This document shows, in pieces, positions 52,261-59,943 of a stretch of 64,000 nucleotides of DNA. The translations under genes were made by a program, and so were the position numbers. How positions within the stretch are numbered: position 1 is the stretch's first letter; every line of letters starts with the position of its first letter. Source of the DNA: Streptomyces sp. SAI-127 (GTDB lineage Bacteria; Actinomycetota; Actinomycetes; Streptomycetales; Streptomycetaceae); assembly GCF_029894425.1 (NCBI RefSeq), contig NZ_JARXYJ010000001.1, forward strand, positions 4,898,001-4,962,000, read 5' to 3'. The notes below the pieces were generated by a model, which had not been told where the DNA came from, made no database searches, and saw nothing but the letters and a program-made list of their open reading frames with translations.

Positions 52261-53283
52261 TTGGTAGCGAATGGGACTAAGGCGACACATCCCCATGCGG
52301 TGACCGAGTTGTGTGAGGAAGGTGGCCGTCTTTACGCCAACGCTCTGCGGACAGGACGCGTCTCCCGCGCGGACGCGGAGTCGGTTCCCTGTCTGCTGGA
52401 CTTCGCCCTCCTGCACCCCGACCCGGACGACGCGAACTGGATGCTTCCGGTTCCACCGTCGGTCGCGCTCGCCCAGCGGCTCAACCCGCTGGAACACGAG
52501 ATCACCGAGCGCAGACGGATGTCGATCGAGCTGGCCGACGCCTTCGAGCCGTTCATGGCACTGAGCGCCCAGCAGGTGGCCCCGGCGCACTCGATCACTG
52601 TCCTGGAGGGGCTCGACCGGATCAACACGGCGCTCGACCTGGCCACGTCCCAGGCTCAGTCCGAGGTGCTCACGGTCCAGCCGAGTCGAGGCCAGCGCCC
52701 CGAGAACCGGCTCATCGAGGGGCTGGAACGCGACAGGACCCTCATCGACCGGGGCGTCCGGATCCGGACCCTGTACCAGCACGTCGCCCGGTACAGCCCC
52801 GAGCGACTGGCCTACATGGAGCAGTTCGCCGACGGAAAAGTGGAGTACCGCACCATCGACGAACTGGTGGAGCGGCTCATCATCTGTGACGAGGCCGTGG
52901 CCTTCATTCCCGTCCGGGACGACCGCCAGGTCGCACTGGAGCTCCGGCACCCCGGCCTCGTCGGCTATCTGATCAAGGTCTTCGAGTTCATGTGGAGCCG
53001 TGCGGTCCCGCTGAGCGCCGGCGCTCCCTACGAAACGGCGCCGGACGGCATCACCGACATCCAGCACTCCATAGCCAAGCTCCTCGTCGAGGGACATGTG
53101 GACGAGGCGATAGCCCGGCGGCTGGGCATGAACGTGCGCACGTGCCGAGCCCACATAGCGAAGCTCGCGACGGCCTTGGGCAGCGGCAGCCGCGCCCAGC
53201 TCGGCTTCCTGATCGCGCAGTCGGGGCTCCTCGACCAAGCGAGCCTCACGCGGAGTCAGGAATCCTCAGGCAGGAGGGAGTGA
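52261..53283 (+). CDS. LuxR-HTH regulator, paralog A
   Basis: Regulator of 340 residues from a TTG at 52261 (GGGGGGTGG just upstream); an ATG at 52234 without a ribosome site is the alternative. Three parts: an N-terminal region with the shared LCEEGGRLYANALRTGRV and PCLLDFALLHPDPDD blocks; a TrmB/PLD-like sensor region (LIDRGVRIRTLYQH, LVERLIICDEAVAFIPV, VALELRHPGLVGYL); and a C-terminal LuxR-type HTH (SIAKLLVEGHVDEAIARRLGMNVRTCRAHIAKL). First of three tandem paralogs, divergent from the peptide gene. Probably senses a small ligand, perhaps the peptide or its product. Confidence 0.85.
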   Translation: MVANGTKATHPHAVTELCEEGGRLYANALRTGRVSRADAESVPCLLDFALLHPDPDDANWMLPVPPSVALAQRLNPLEHEITERRRMSIELADAFEPFMALSAQQVAPAHSITVLEGLDRINTALDLATSQAQSEVLTVQPSRGQRPENRLIEGLERDRTLIDRGVRIRTLYQHVARYSPERLAYMEQFADGKVEYRTIDELVERLIICDEAVAFIPVRDDRQVALELRHPGLVGYLIKVFEFMWSRAVPLSAGAPYETAPDGITDIQHSIAKLLVEGHVDEAIARRLGMNVRTCRAHIAKLATALGSGSRAQLGFLIAQSGLLDQASLTRSQESSGRRE

Positions 53284-53287
53284 ACGA

Positions 53288-54286
53288 GTGATCCCGGTGC
53301 CACATCCGGAGCACGGCGTGGAGAACCTGTGCGCGGCAGGGACCGAGCTGTACGCACGTGCCCTGCGCGAGGGGTACGTGCTCGGTGTCGACGCCAAGGA
53401 AGCGCCCTGCCTGCTCGACTTCGGTCTCCTGCATCCCGCCGTCACGGACCTGGACAGGCTGGAGCCGGTCGCCCCGGCCGTCGCCCTGCACCGCATGCTG
53501 CGGATCGCGGAGGAACGCATCGCGGACGAACGACAGCGTGAGGCACGGCTGACCGAGACGTTCGAGCCCCTGATGCGGATCGACGGCCGCCGTACGGGAA
53601 CCGACGACTCCTCGATGATCAGCGTCCTCAGCGGGCTCGACATGATCAGCCGGGTCATCGGTCAGGCCGTGGCCGCCGGCTCCGAACTGCTGGCCGTCCA
53701 GCCGAACACCAGCGACAGACACGCCCAGCCGCCCCCGCCCGTGCATGTCGAGGCCTTCGACCGCGACCAGGCCCTGCTCGACCGCGGCGGCCGGATCCGC
53801 ACGCTCTACCAGCACACCCTGCGCCACGCGCCCAGCGTCGTGGCCCGCTACGAGCGACTGCACGGCGACGTGGAGGCCCGCAGCCTGGACGAGGTGACGG
53901 AGCGTCTGATCATCGTCGACCGGACCGTGGCCTTCATCCCCGCCAACAAGGACCGCACCCTCGCCCTGGAGATCCGTCACCCCGCCCTGATCTCCTTCTT
54001 CGTCACCGCCTTCGACCGGCTGTGGCGGCTGGCCACCCCGATGTACCCCCAAGCGGTGCAGCAGCCCACGCGCAACGGCATCACCCCCCGCCAACGAGCC
54101 ATCGCCGCCCTCCTCGTCGAGGGCCACACCGACGCCGTCATCGCCGACCGCCTCGGCATGAACATCCGCACCGCCCGCGTCCACATCGCCAAACTCGCCG
54201 CCACCCTCGGCAGCGAGAGCCGCGCCCAACTCGGCTATCTCATAGGGCAGTCCGGGATTCTCGGCCAGGAGGACACGGCGGAGTGA
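53288..54286 (+). CDS. LuxR-HTH regulator, paralog B
   Basis: Regulator of 332 residues, paralogous to its neighbours. GTG at 53288, 4 bp after gene A stops, with GGAGGGAG upstream. Shared blocks are ENLCAAGTELYARALREGYV, PCLLDFGLLHP, LLDRGGRIRTLYQHTLRH, VTERLIIVDRTVAFIPANKDRTLALEIRHPAL and the HTH GITPRQRAIAALLVEGHTDAVIADRLGMNIRTARVHI. Its HTH coding region contains a 119-bp stretch identical to gene C. Overlaps gene C by 4 bp (GTGA). Same likely role as A; sensor differences suggest a different or graded ligand response. Confidence 0.85.
   Translation: MIPVPHPEHGVENLCAAGTELYARALREGYVLGVDAKEAPCLLDFGLLHPAVTDLDRLEPVAPAVALHRMLRIAEERIADERQREARLTETFEPLMRIDGRRTGTDDSSMISVLSGLDMISRVIGQAVAAGSELLAVQPNTSDRHAQPPPPVHVEAFDRDQALLDRGGRIRTLYQHTLRHAPSVVARYERLHGDVEARSLDEVTERLIIVDRTVAFIPANKDRTLALEIRHPALISFFVTAFDRLWRLATPMYPQAVQQPTRNGITPRQRAIAALLVEGHTDAVIADRLGMNIRTARVHIAKLAATLGSESRAQLGYLIGQSGILGQEDTAE
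54113..54231 (+). repeat. 119-bp exact repeat, copy in paralog B
   Basis: This stretch, coding for most of the HTH, is identical base for base to 55111-55229 in paralog C, 998 bp away. The sequences around it differ, including at synonymous positions. Gene conversion or recent duplication limited to the DNA-binding part is the likely cause. Confidence 0.9.
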
Positions 54287-55275
54287 GCACGGCGGCAGCC
54301 CATCCGGAGCACGGCCCGGAAGACCCGTGCCCGGAAGGCATCGAGGTCTACGCACGCGCCCTGCGCGCGGGCGGCATCGACAGGCAGGACGCCTCGCCCG
54401 TCCCCTGTCTCCTCGACACCGGGCTGCTGCGGCCCGACGCCCGGGACCCCGCCCGGCTGGAAGCCGTACCGCCCGCCCTCGCCCTGCACCGCATGCTCCG
54501 CGCCACCACGGACCGCATGGCGCACGAGCGGCGGCGTGAGCAACGGCTGGCCGAGGCGTTCGCGCCGCTCCTGCGGATCGACGGGCGCGATTCGGCGATC
54601 GCGGAGAACCCGGCGATCAGAGTCGTCAGCGGTACCGGCCCCATCAACAAGGCCATCACCGAGGCCATGGCCGGCGCCGTCCACGAACTCCTGTGTGTGC
54701 AGCCCAACGTCCACTACAGCGACCGGCGGGGCGCCGCCGCCCAGGTCGTGGCGATGGACCGGGACCAGGCGCTCCTGGACCGCGGTGCCCGTATCCGCAC
54801 CCTGTACCAGCACACCCAGCGCCATATGCCGCTCGTCCTCGCCCGCTACGAGCAACTCCGCGGCGACGCCGAGGCCCGCTCCCTGGACGAGGTCACCGAC
54901 CGGCTCATCGTCGCCGACCGGGACGTGGCGTTCATCCCCGCCGACGGGGACGGCACCGTCGCGCTGGAAGTGAGGCACCCGGCCCTGGTGGAGTTCCTGG
55001 CCGCCACCTTCGACCGGCTGTGGTGGCAGGCCACGCCCATGTATCCGCAGACCGTCCACCGGCCGAGCCTCAACGGCATCACTCCCCGCCAACGGGCCAT
55101 CGCCGGACTGCTCGTCGAGGGCCACACCGACGCCGTCATCGCCGACCGCCTCGGCATGAACATCCGCACCGCCCGCGTCCACATCGCCAAACTCGCCGCC
55201 ACCCTCGGCAGCGAGAGCCGCGCCCAACTGGGCTACCTCATCGGACGGTCCGGGATTCTTGACCGGGAAGCGTGA
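54283..55275 (+). CDS. LuxR-HTH regulator, paralog C
   Basis: Regulator of 330 residues. GTG at 54283 overlaps the gene B stop; AGGAGG is ten bases upstream. Blocks: GIEVYARALRAGGIDRQDASPVPCLLDTGLL, LLDRGARIRTLYQHTQRHMP, VTDRLIVADRDVAFIPADGDGTVALEVRHPAL and an HTH with the same recognition helix as B. The N-terminal half differs clearly from B, so ligand sensing may have diverged while DNA recognition was kept the same. Its 3' end overlaps the convergent paralog D by 38 bp. Confidence 0.85.
   Translation: MSTAAAHPEHGPEDPCPEGIEVYARALRAGGIDRQDASPVPCLLDTGLLRPDARDPARLEAVPPALALHRMLRATTDRMAHERRREQRLAEAFAPLLRIDGRDSAIAENPAIRVVSGTGPINKAITEAMAGAVHELLCVQPNVHYSDRRGAAAQVVAMDRDQALLDRGARIRTLYQHTQRHMPLVLARYEQLRGDAEARSLDEVTDRLIVADRDVAFIPADGDGTVALEVRHPALVEFLAATFDRLWWQATPMYPQTVHRPSLNGITPRQRAIAGLLVEGHTDAVIADRLGMNIRTARVHIAKLAATLGSESRAQLGYLIGRSGILDREA
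55111..55229 (+). repeat. 119-bp exact repeat, copy in paralog C
   Basis: Second copy of the block at 54113-54231, starting at CTCGTCGAGGGCCACACC and ending at CGCGCCCAACT. It codes the same HTH residues in paralog C. Confidence 0.9.
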
Positions 55276-56266
55276 TCGAGGGCACGGCCGTCGGGCCGTC
55301 CAGGCCCACCTGCGCTATCCGGACACCCAGTTGCGTACGACTGGCCGCCCCGAGCGTCTCCGACAGCCGCGCGATATGGGCCCGGCAGGTGCGCACGCTG
55401 ATCCCCAGCCGTTCCGCGATCACCGCGTCCTGGTGGCCCTCGGCCAGCAGTGCGGCGATGGACTGCTCGCGGTGGGAGATGCCCTCGATGCCGGTGTCCG
55501 GGAGCGGGGCCGTGAGGGGGATCGCCAGGCGCCACAGCCGCTCGAAGACCGTCAGCAGGTACTCCACCAGCGCCGGGTGCCGCAGCTCCAGGGCGAGGGT
55601 GCGGTCGGCGTTCGCGGGGATGAAGGCCACCGTGCGGTCGAAGAGGATCAGCCGGTCGATGACCTCGTCCAGCGTCCGCGCCTGGACCGAGCCGCCCATC
55701 AACTCCAGGTAGTTCAGCAGCCCTTGGCCGTGCCGGGCCACATGGGTGTACAGGTCGCGCATCCGCACGCCCCGGCCGCGCAGCGCCAGCGCCCGGTGCA
55801 GGCCCTCCGTCAGCTCGTGCTCGGGGCGGATGCCGCCGGGCTGGACGGTGAGGACCTCCGTCGTGCACGCCTCGGTCGCCTCGTCCATCGCGGCCTGGAT
55901 CCGCGAGAGGCCGTCGAGGACCCGGATCGCGGTCCCCTCACCGGCGCCCGGCACGACACTGGGCCCCAGGCCCGCGTACCGCTCCACCGCCGCGACCGCG
56001 TCCCCCACCCGCTGCTGACTCGTGCTGACCTCGTCGTAGACGCCGCGCAGCAGCCGGGTCATGACCTCCTGCGGTGCCGTCGGCACCAGCCAGTCCATGT
56101 CGTCGGGGTCCGGGTGCAGCAGGGCCAGTTCCAGCAGACAGGGCACCGGCTCGGCGTCGGCGCGTGGCACGCGGCCGCGCCGTACGGCCCGGGAGTACAC
56201 CCGATCCCCGGCCTCGCACAGCCGGTCGGCACCGTGGGGATGGTCGTCCGCCCTGAGCCCGGCCAT
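55238..56266 (-). CDS. LuxR-HTH regulator, paralog D (convergent)
   Basis: Regulator of 342 residues from an ATG at 56266. Same plan as A-C: DRLCEAGDRVYSRAVRRGRV, PCLLELALLHPDPDDMDWL, a TrmB-like sensor part (RGRGVRMRDLYTHVARHG, VIDRLILFDRTVAFIPANADRTLALELRHPALVEYL) and the HTH SIAALLAEGHQDAVIAERLGISVRTCRAHIARL. It resembles A more than B/C in the HTH (VRTCRAHIA). It converges on gene C with a 38-bp overlap of coding 3' ends, so transcription of each opposes the other. Upstream it diverges from the ATP-grasp operon. Confidence 0.85.
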   Translation of the reverse strand: MAGLRADDHPHGADRLCEAGDRVYSRAVRRGRVPRADAEPVPCLLELALLHPDPDDMDWLVPTAPQEVMTRLLRGVYDEVSTSQQRVGDAVAAVERYAGLGPSVVPGAGEGTAIRVLDGLSRIQAAMDEATEACTTEVLTVQPGGIRPEHELTEGLHRALALRGRGVRMRDLYTHVARHGQGLLNYLELMGGSVQARTLDEVIDRLILFDRTVAFIPANADRTLALELRHPALVEYLLTVFERLWRLAIPLTAPLPDTGIEGISHREQSIAALLAEGHQDAVIAERLGISVRTCRAHIARLSETLGAASRTQLGVRIAQVGLDGPTAVPSITLPGQESRTVR

Positions 56267-56573
56267 TGCCCATCCCACCCCCGGTTCCCGCGTCTACCGC
56301 CCTCTTGTGCTGTTTCCCCATCGGGGCGCAGAAGCCCCCAGGCTCCGCAACTATGCGCGGCCCCGACCCGCTCCGCAACACGGCTACTCGGGCCGACGCC
56401 GGGAAAAACGGCCGGTATACCCCGTTACCTCCGGGCCTCCGTCGGTCCGTCTGCAACAAGCTGCTCCCCCGCCCGGCCAGGGCCGTCCCCGTGCGGAACA
56501 ACCCGCTCCGCGCGTCAACTCCCGGAAATCACGCAGTGATCATCCCGTTACGTGCCGCACTTAACGTCAGGCC
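56267..56573. other. 307-bp divergent promoter region
   Basis: The space between paralog D (leftward) and the ATP-grasp operon (rightward) holds no credible gene; frames across it are Pro/Arg-rich. It must carry both promoters. I could not pick out a convincing -35/-10 pair or long palindrome beyond short GC-rich dyads. Confidence 0.5.
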
Positions 56574-58115
56574 ATGGCGGACATATTTGACGCATACGCG
56601 TTGGCCGACGCGTGGGACGAGATGTTCGAGCGGCCGGGTGAGGTCAGGACCGCCTACGAGCCGGTGCTGGCCGCACTCCAGCCGATCGAACCGAGTGAAC
56701 TCAGGTTCCGGGCCGACCAGATGGCCCGGGCCTTCACCGACCGGGGCGTGACCTACGCCTTCGCGGGCGAGGAGCGGCCCTGGCCGCTGGACCTCGTGCC
56801 CAGGATCCTCGACGCCCTCGAATGGGATCTCATACAACGCGGGGTGAGCCAGAGAGTCAGAGCCCTGGAGGCCTACCTCGCCGACGCCTACGGACCCGCC
56901 CGTGCCTTCGAGGACGGAGTCGTGCCCTGGCGGCTGCTGCTGAACTCCCCGCACTTCCACCGCGCCGCGCACGGGCTCGAGCCCACGGGCGGCGTACGCA
57001 TCCACGTCGCCGGCATCGACCTGGTCCGCGACGAACAGGGGGACTTCCGGGTCCTGGAGGACAACGTCCGGGTTCCCAGCGGCGTGTCGTACGTCATCGA
57101 GAACCGGCGCGCCATGACCCGAGTCTTCCCGTCCCTCTTCGCCGAGCAGCACGTGGTTCCCGTCGACGGCTACGCGCAGAAGCTGCTCGCCGCCCTGCGC
57201 GCCGCCGCGCCCGACGGCGTCCAGGACCCGCGGGTCGTGGTCCTGACCCCCGGGCCCAGCAACGCCGCCTACTTCGAACACGCCCTGCTCGCCCGGCTGA
57301 TGGGCGTGCAGCTGGTCGAGGGGCACGACCTGGTGTGCCGGAGCAACCGGGTGTGGATGCGCACGACCCGCGGAGAAGTGCCCGTCCACGTCGTATACCG
57401 GCGCCTGGACGACGACTTCCTCGATCCGCTCCACTTCCGCCCCGACTCGGTGATCGGCTGCCCGGGCATCCTCGGCGCGGCCACGGCGGGCCATGTCACC
57501 CTCGCCAACGCGGTCGGCAACGGCATCGCGGACGACAAGCTGCTCTACACCTACGTCCCGGACCTGATCCGTTACTACCTCTCCGAGGAACCGATTCTTC
57601 CCAATGTGGAGTCCTTCCGGCCCGACGAACCCGGCCAGCTCGAGGCCGTCCTCGACCAGATCGACCGGCTCGTCGTGAAGCCCGTCGACGGGGCCGGCGG
57701 CCAGGGCATCGTCATCGGGCCGAAGGCCGACCGCGCAACCCTGGAGAAGACCCGCGAGGCCGTTCGCAAGGACCCCCGCGGTTTCATCGCCCAGCGCCCC
57801 GTCGCCCTGTCCACCTCCCCCACCCTGGCGGGCGAGCGCATGGCGCCCCGCCACATCGACCTGCGTCCCTTCGCCGTCAACGACGGCAACGACATCTGGG
57901 TCCTGCCCGGCGGCCTGACCCGGGTCGCCCTCCAGGAGGGCAACCTGATCGTCAACTCCAGCCAGGGCGGCGGCTCCAAGGACACCTGGGTGCTCGCCGA
58001 GGGTCCCGCGGAGCCGCCCACGCCCGCGAACGGGACCGCCCTCCTGGACATCGCCCCACGTCAGCACGGTCCCGACGGCAACCCCACCGTCGTACAGGAA
58101 GGGGCCCAGCAGTGA
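56574..58115 (+). CDS. circularly permuted ATP-grasp type 2 protein
   Basis: Protein of 513 residues of the DUF404/DUF407 circularly permuted ATP-grasp family. Seen: LERPGE-like start region, YLADAYGPARAFEDGVVPWRLL, GIDLVRDEQGDFRVLEDNVRVPSGVSYVIENRR (the family hallmark), VVVLTPGPSNAAYFEHALLARLMGV, VYRRLDDDFLDPLHF and VVKPVDGAGGQGIVIGP. Such enzymes are predicted to form amide or peptide bonds using ATP. It is the first of three coupled genes (4-bp GTGA overlap with the alpha-E gene). Product unknown; the cell compartment is cytoplasmic. Confidence 0.92.
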   Translation: MADIFDAYALADAWDEMFERPGEVRTAYEPVLAALQPIEPSELRFRADQMARAFTDRGVTYAFAGEERPWPLDLVPRILDALEWDLIQRGVSQRVRALEAYLADAYGPARAFEDGVVPWRLLLNSPHFHRAAHGLEPTGGVRIHVAGIDLVRDEQGDFRVLEDNVRVPSGVSYVIENRRAMTRVFPSLFAEQHVVPVDGYAQKLLAALRAAAPDGVQDPRVVVLTPGPSNAAYFEHALLARLMGVQLVEGHDLVCRSNRVWMRTTRGEVPVHVVYRRLDDDFLDPLHFRPDSVIGCPGILGAATAGHVTLANAVGNGIADDKLLYTYVPDLIRYYLSEEPILPNVESFRPDEPGQLEAVLDQIDRLVVKPVDGAGGQGIVIGPKADRATLEKTREAVRKDPRGFIAQRPVALSTSPTLAGERMAPRHIDLRPFAVNDGNDIWVLPGGLTRVALQEGNLIVNSSQGGGSKDTWVLAEGPAEPPTPANGTALLDIAPRQHGPDGNPTVVQEGAQQ

Positions 58116-59044
58116 ACGACGTGATCCTCTCGCGGATAGCCGAGGCACTGACCTGGACCGGCCGTTACGTCGAGCGGGCGGACAACACCGGCCGCATTCT
58201 CGACGCCTACCTCCACCGGCTGCTGGAGGACCCGTGGCGCGACGAGGACGTGGCCTGCCGGTCGCTGTACGCGATCCTCGGCGTCGACGCGGGCGGCGCC
58301 CGGGTCGACATGCAGCAGGTCCTGGACCAGCTCGCCTTCGACGCCCGCTCGACCTGCTCCATCGAGGGCGCCCTCGGCGCGGCCCGGCTGAACGCCCGCA
58401 GCGCCCGTGAGGCCGTCTCCTCGGAGATGTGGGAGTGCCTGAACTCCACCTGGCACGCGCTGGCCGACCAGCGGCTCGCGGCCCGCCGTACGGGCCCCTA
58501 CGCCTATCTGGAACTGGTACGGCGGCGCGCGGCGCTGTTCTTCGGGCTCGCCGACTCCACCATGAGCCGCGACGACAGCTGGCGGTTCGTCGTGCTGGGC
58601 CGCAGCCTGGAGCGGGTGGACATGACCGTACGGCTGCTGTCGGTCCGGGTCCTGGACGCGGCCCACGCGCCCGACTGGCCGACCCTGCTGAGCGCCTCGG
58701 GCGCCGACGAGGCGTACGCGCGCGTGTACGGCGGCTTCGGCGACACCCCGCGCGTCGCCGAGTTCCTGCTCCTGGACCGCGACTTCCCGCGCTCCGCGCT
58801 GCACGCGCTGACGACGGCGGAGGAGTGCCTGACCGCGCTCGGCCGGCCCCGCCAGGACCCCGCGCGCCGCCCGATCGGCCGGATGCGCACCCGTCTCGAA
58901 TACCTCGACCTGCACGCCCTGGAGGAGCAACTCCCTTTGCTGCTCGGGGACCTGCAAACCGCCTGCATGGCCTCCGCGGAGGCGGTGGCGGAGCGGTTCT
59001 TCCCGTACCAGGGGCCCGTCGAGTGGGCCCAGGAAGGAGCGTGA
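58112..59044 (+). CDS. alpha-E domain protein (DUF403)
   Basis: All-helical protein of 310 residues. Landmarks are ILSRIAEALTWTGRYVERADNTGRILDAYLH at the start, VTC-like helices around ARSTCSIEGALGAARLNARSAREAVSSEMWECLN, and FVVLGRSLERVDMTVRLLSVRV. These alpha-E proteins nearly always accompany permuted ATP-grasp enzymes and are thought to work with them. GTG at 58112 overlaps the ATP-grasp stop, and its own stop lies 2 bp before the transglutaminase ATG. Exact activity unknown. Confidence 0.9.
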   Translation: MNDVILSRIAEALTWTGRYVERADNTGRILDAYLHRLLEDPWRDEDVACRSLYAILGVDAGGARVDMQQVLDQLAFDARSTCSIEGALGAARLNARSAREAVSSEMWECLNSTWHALADQRLAARRTGPYAYLELVRRRAALFFGLADSTMSRDDSWRFVVLGRSLERVDMTVRLLSVRVLDAAHAPDWPTLLSASGADEAYARVYGGFGDTPRVAEFLLLDRDFPRSALHALTTAEECLTALGRPRQDPARRPIGRMRTRLEYLDLHALEEQLPLLLGDLQTACMASAEAVAERFFPYQGPVEWAQEGA

Positions 59045-59046
59045 AC

Positions 59047-59904
59047 ATGACCACCACCCCCGCGTCCCGACGCCTCCGGATCAAGCACACCACGAAGGTC
59101 TCGTACGCCCAGCCCGCGGCCTCGTCCCACAACGAGGTCCGCATGACCCCGCTGACCCTGCCCGCCCAGACCACCCTGGACGCCCGGGTCACCGTCAACC
59201 CCACCACGCCCACCTGGTCCTACTGGGACTATTGGGGCACCCAGGTCACCGGCTTCGATCTGATGGACCCGCACGGCCATCTCACCATCACGGCCTCCAG
59301 CCTGGTCGAGACGTCCCGGCCGGGGCCGCTGCCGGCCGCGCCCACGTGGGACGAGGTGGCCGAACGCATCGCGGGGTCCCGCCTGCTGGAGTTCGCGAAC
59401 CCGACGGGCCGTACGACGGTCCCGCCCAAACTGATCAAGAAGGCCCGGAAGGCGGCGGCCGGTCTCGACCCGCACGAGACGGCGGTCGCGGTGTCGGCGC
59501 TGGTCGCCGACCGGGTGTCGTACCTCCCCGGCGCGACCAGCGTGAACACCTCCCCCGCGGAGGCCTGGGAGCAGGGCGCCGGCGTCTGCCAGGACATCAC
59601 CCATCTCACCGTCGCCCTGCTGCGGGGTGCCGGCCTCCCGGCCCGCTATGTCTCCGGCTACCTCCACCCGGAACGCGACGCCGAACTCCACCGGCCCGTC
59701 GCCGGGGAGAGCCACGCCTGGATCGAGTACTGGGCGGGCGACTGGTGCGGCTACGACCCCACCAACCGCGTCCGCGCCGACGAGTCCCACGTGGTGGTGG
59801 CACGGGGGCGCGACTACGACGACGTGACGCCCCACAAGGGCATCTACCGGGGCGTGCCCGGAGGATCGCCGGAGGTCACGGTGGAGTTCACGCGGGTGGC
59901 GTGA
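59047..59904 (+). CDS. transglutaminase-like protease-fold protein
   Basis: Protein of 285 residues. The N-terminal beta-rich domain (RLRIKHTTKVSYAQPAASSHNEVRMTPLT) is typical for this family. The transglutaminase core has all three catalytic residues: Cys in GAGVCQDITHLTVALLRGAGLPARYVSGY, His in GESHAWIEYWAG and Asp in GYDPTN. ATG at 59047 with AAGGAG upstream. It may cleave or trim the amide/peptide product linked to the ATP-grasp/alpha-E pair. There is no proteasome-like (Anbu) gene next to it, unlike the fuller version of this operon in some other bacteria. Confidence 0.93.
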   Translation: MTTTPASRRLRIKHTTKVSYAQPAASSHNEVRMTPLTLPAQTTLDARVTVNPTTPTWSYWDYWGTQVTGFDLMDPHGHLTITASSLVETSRPGPLPAAPTWDEVAERIAGSRLLEFANPTGRTTVPPKLIKKARKAAAGLDPHETAVAVSALVADRVSYLPGATSVNTSPAEAWEQGAGVCQDITHLTVALLRGAGLPARYVSGYLHPERDAELHRPVAGESHAWIEYWAGDWCGYDPTNRVRADESHVVVARGRDYDDVTPHKGIYRGVPGGSPEVTVEFTRVA

Positions 59905-59911
59905 GCGGGCG

Positions 59912-59934
59912 GGCGGAGGGGGGTTCCCTCCGCC
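59912..59934. terminator. bidirectional hairpin between convergent genes
   Basis: GGCGGAGGG (59912-59920) and CCCTCCGCC (59926-59934) form a 9-bp stem with a 5-base loop, between the transglutaminase stop and the lipoprotein gene stop. It can serve both. Confidence 0.65.
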
Positions 59935-59943
59935 CCGGCACGG

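Noticed and set aside
56529..59213. 894-codon open frame on the minus strand
   Set aside because: It is antisense to the ATP-grasp, alpha-E and transglutaminase genes, all with intact motifs.
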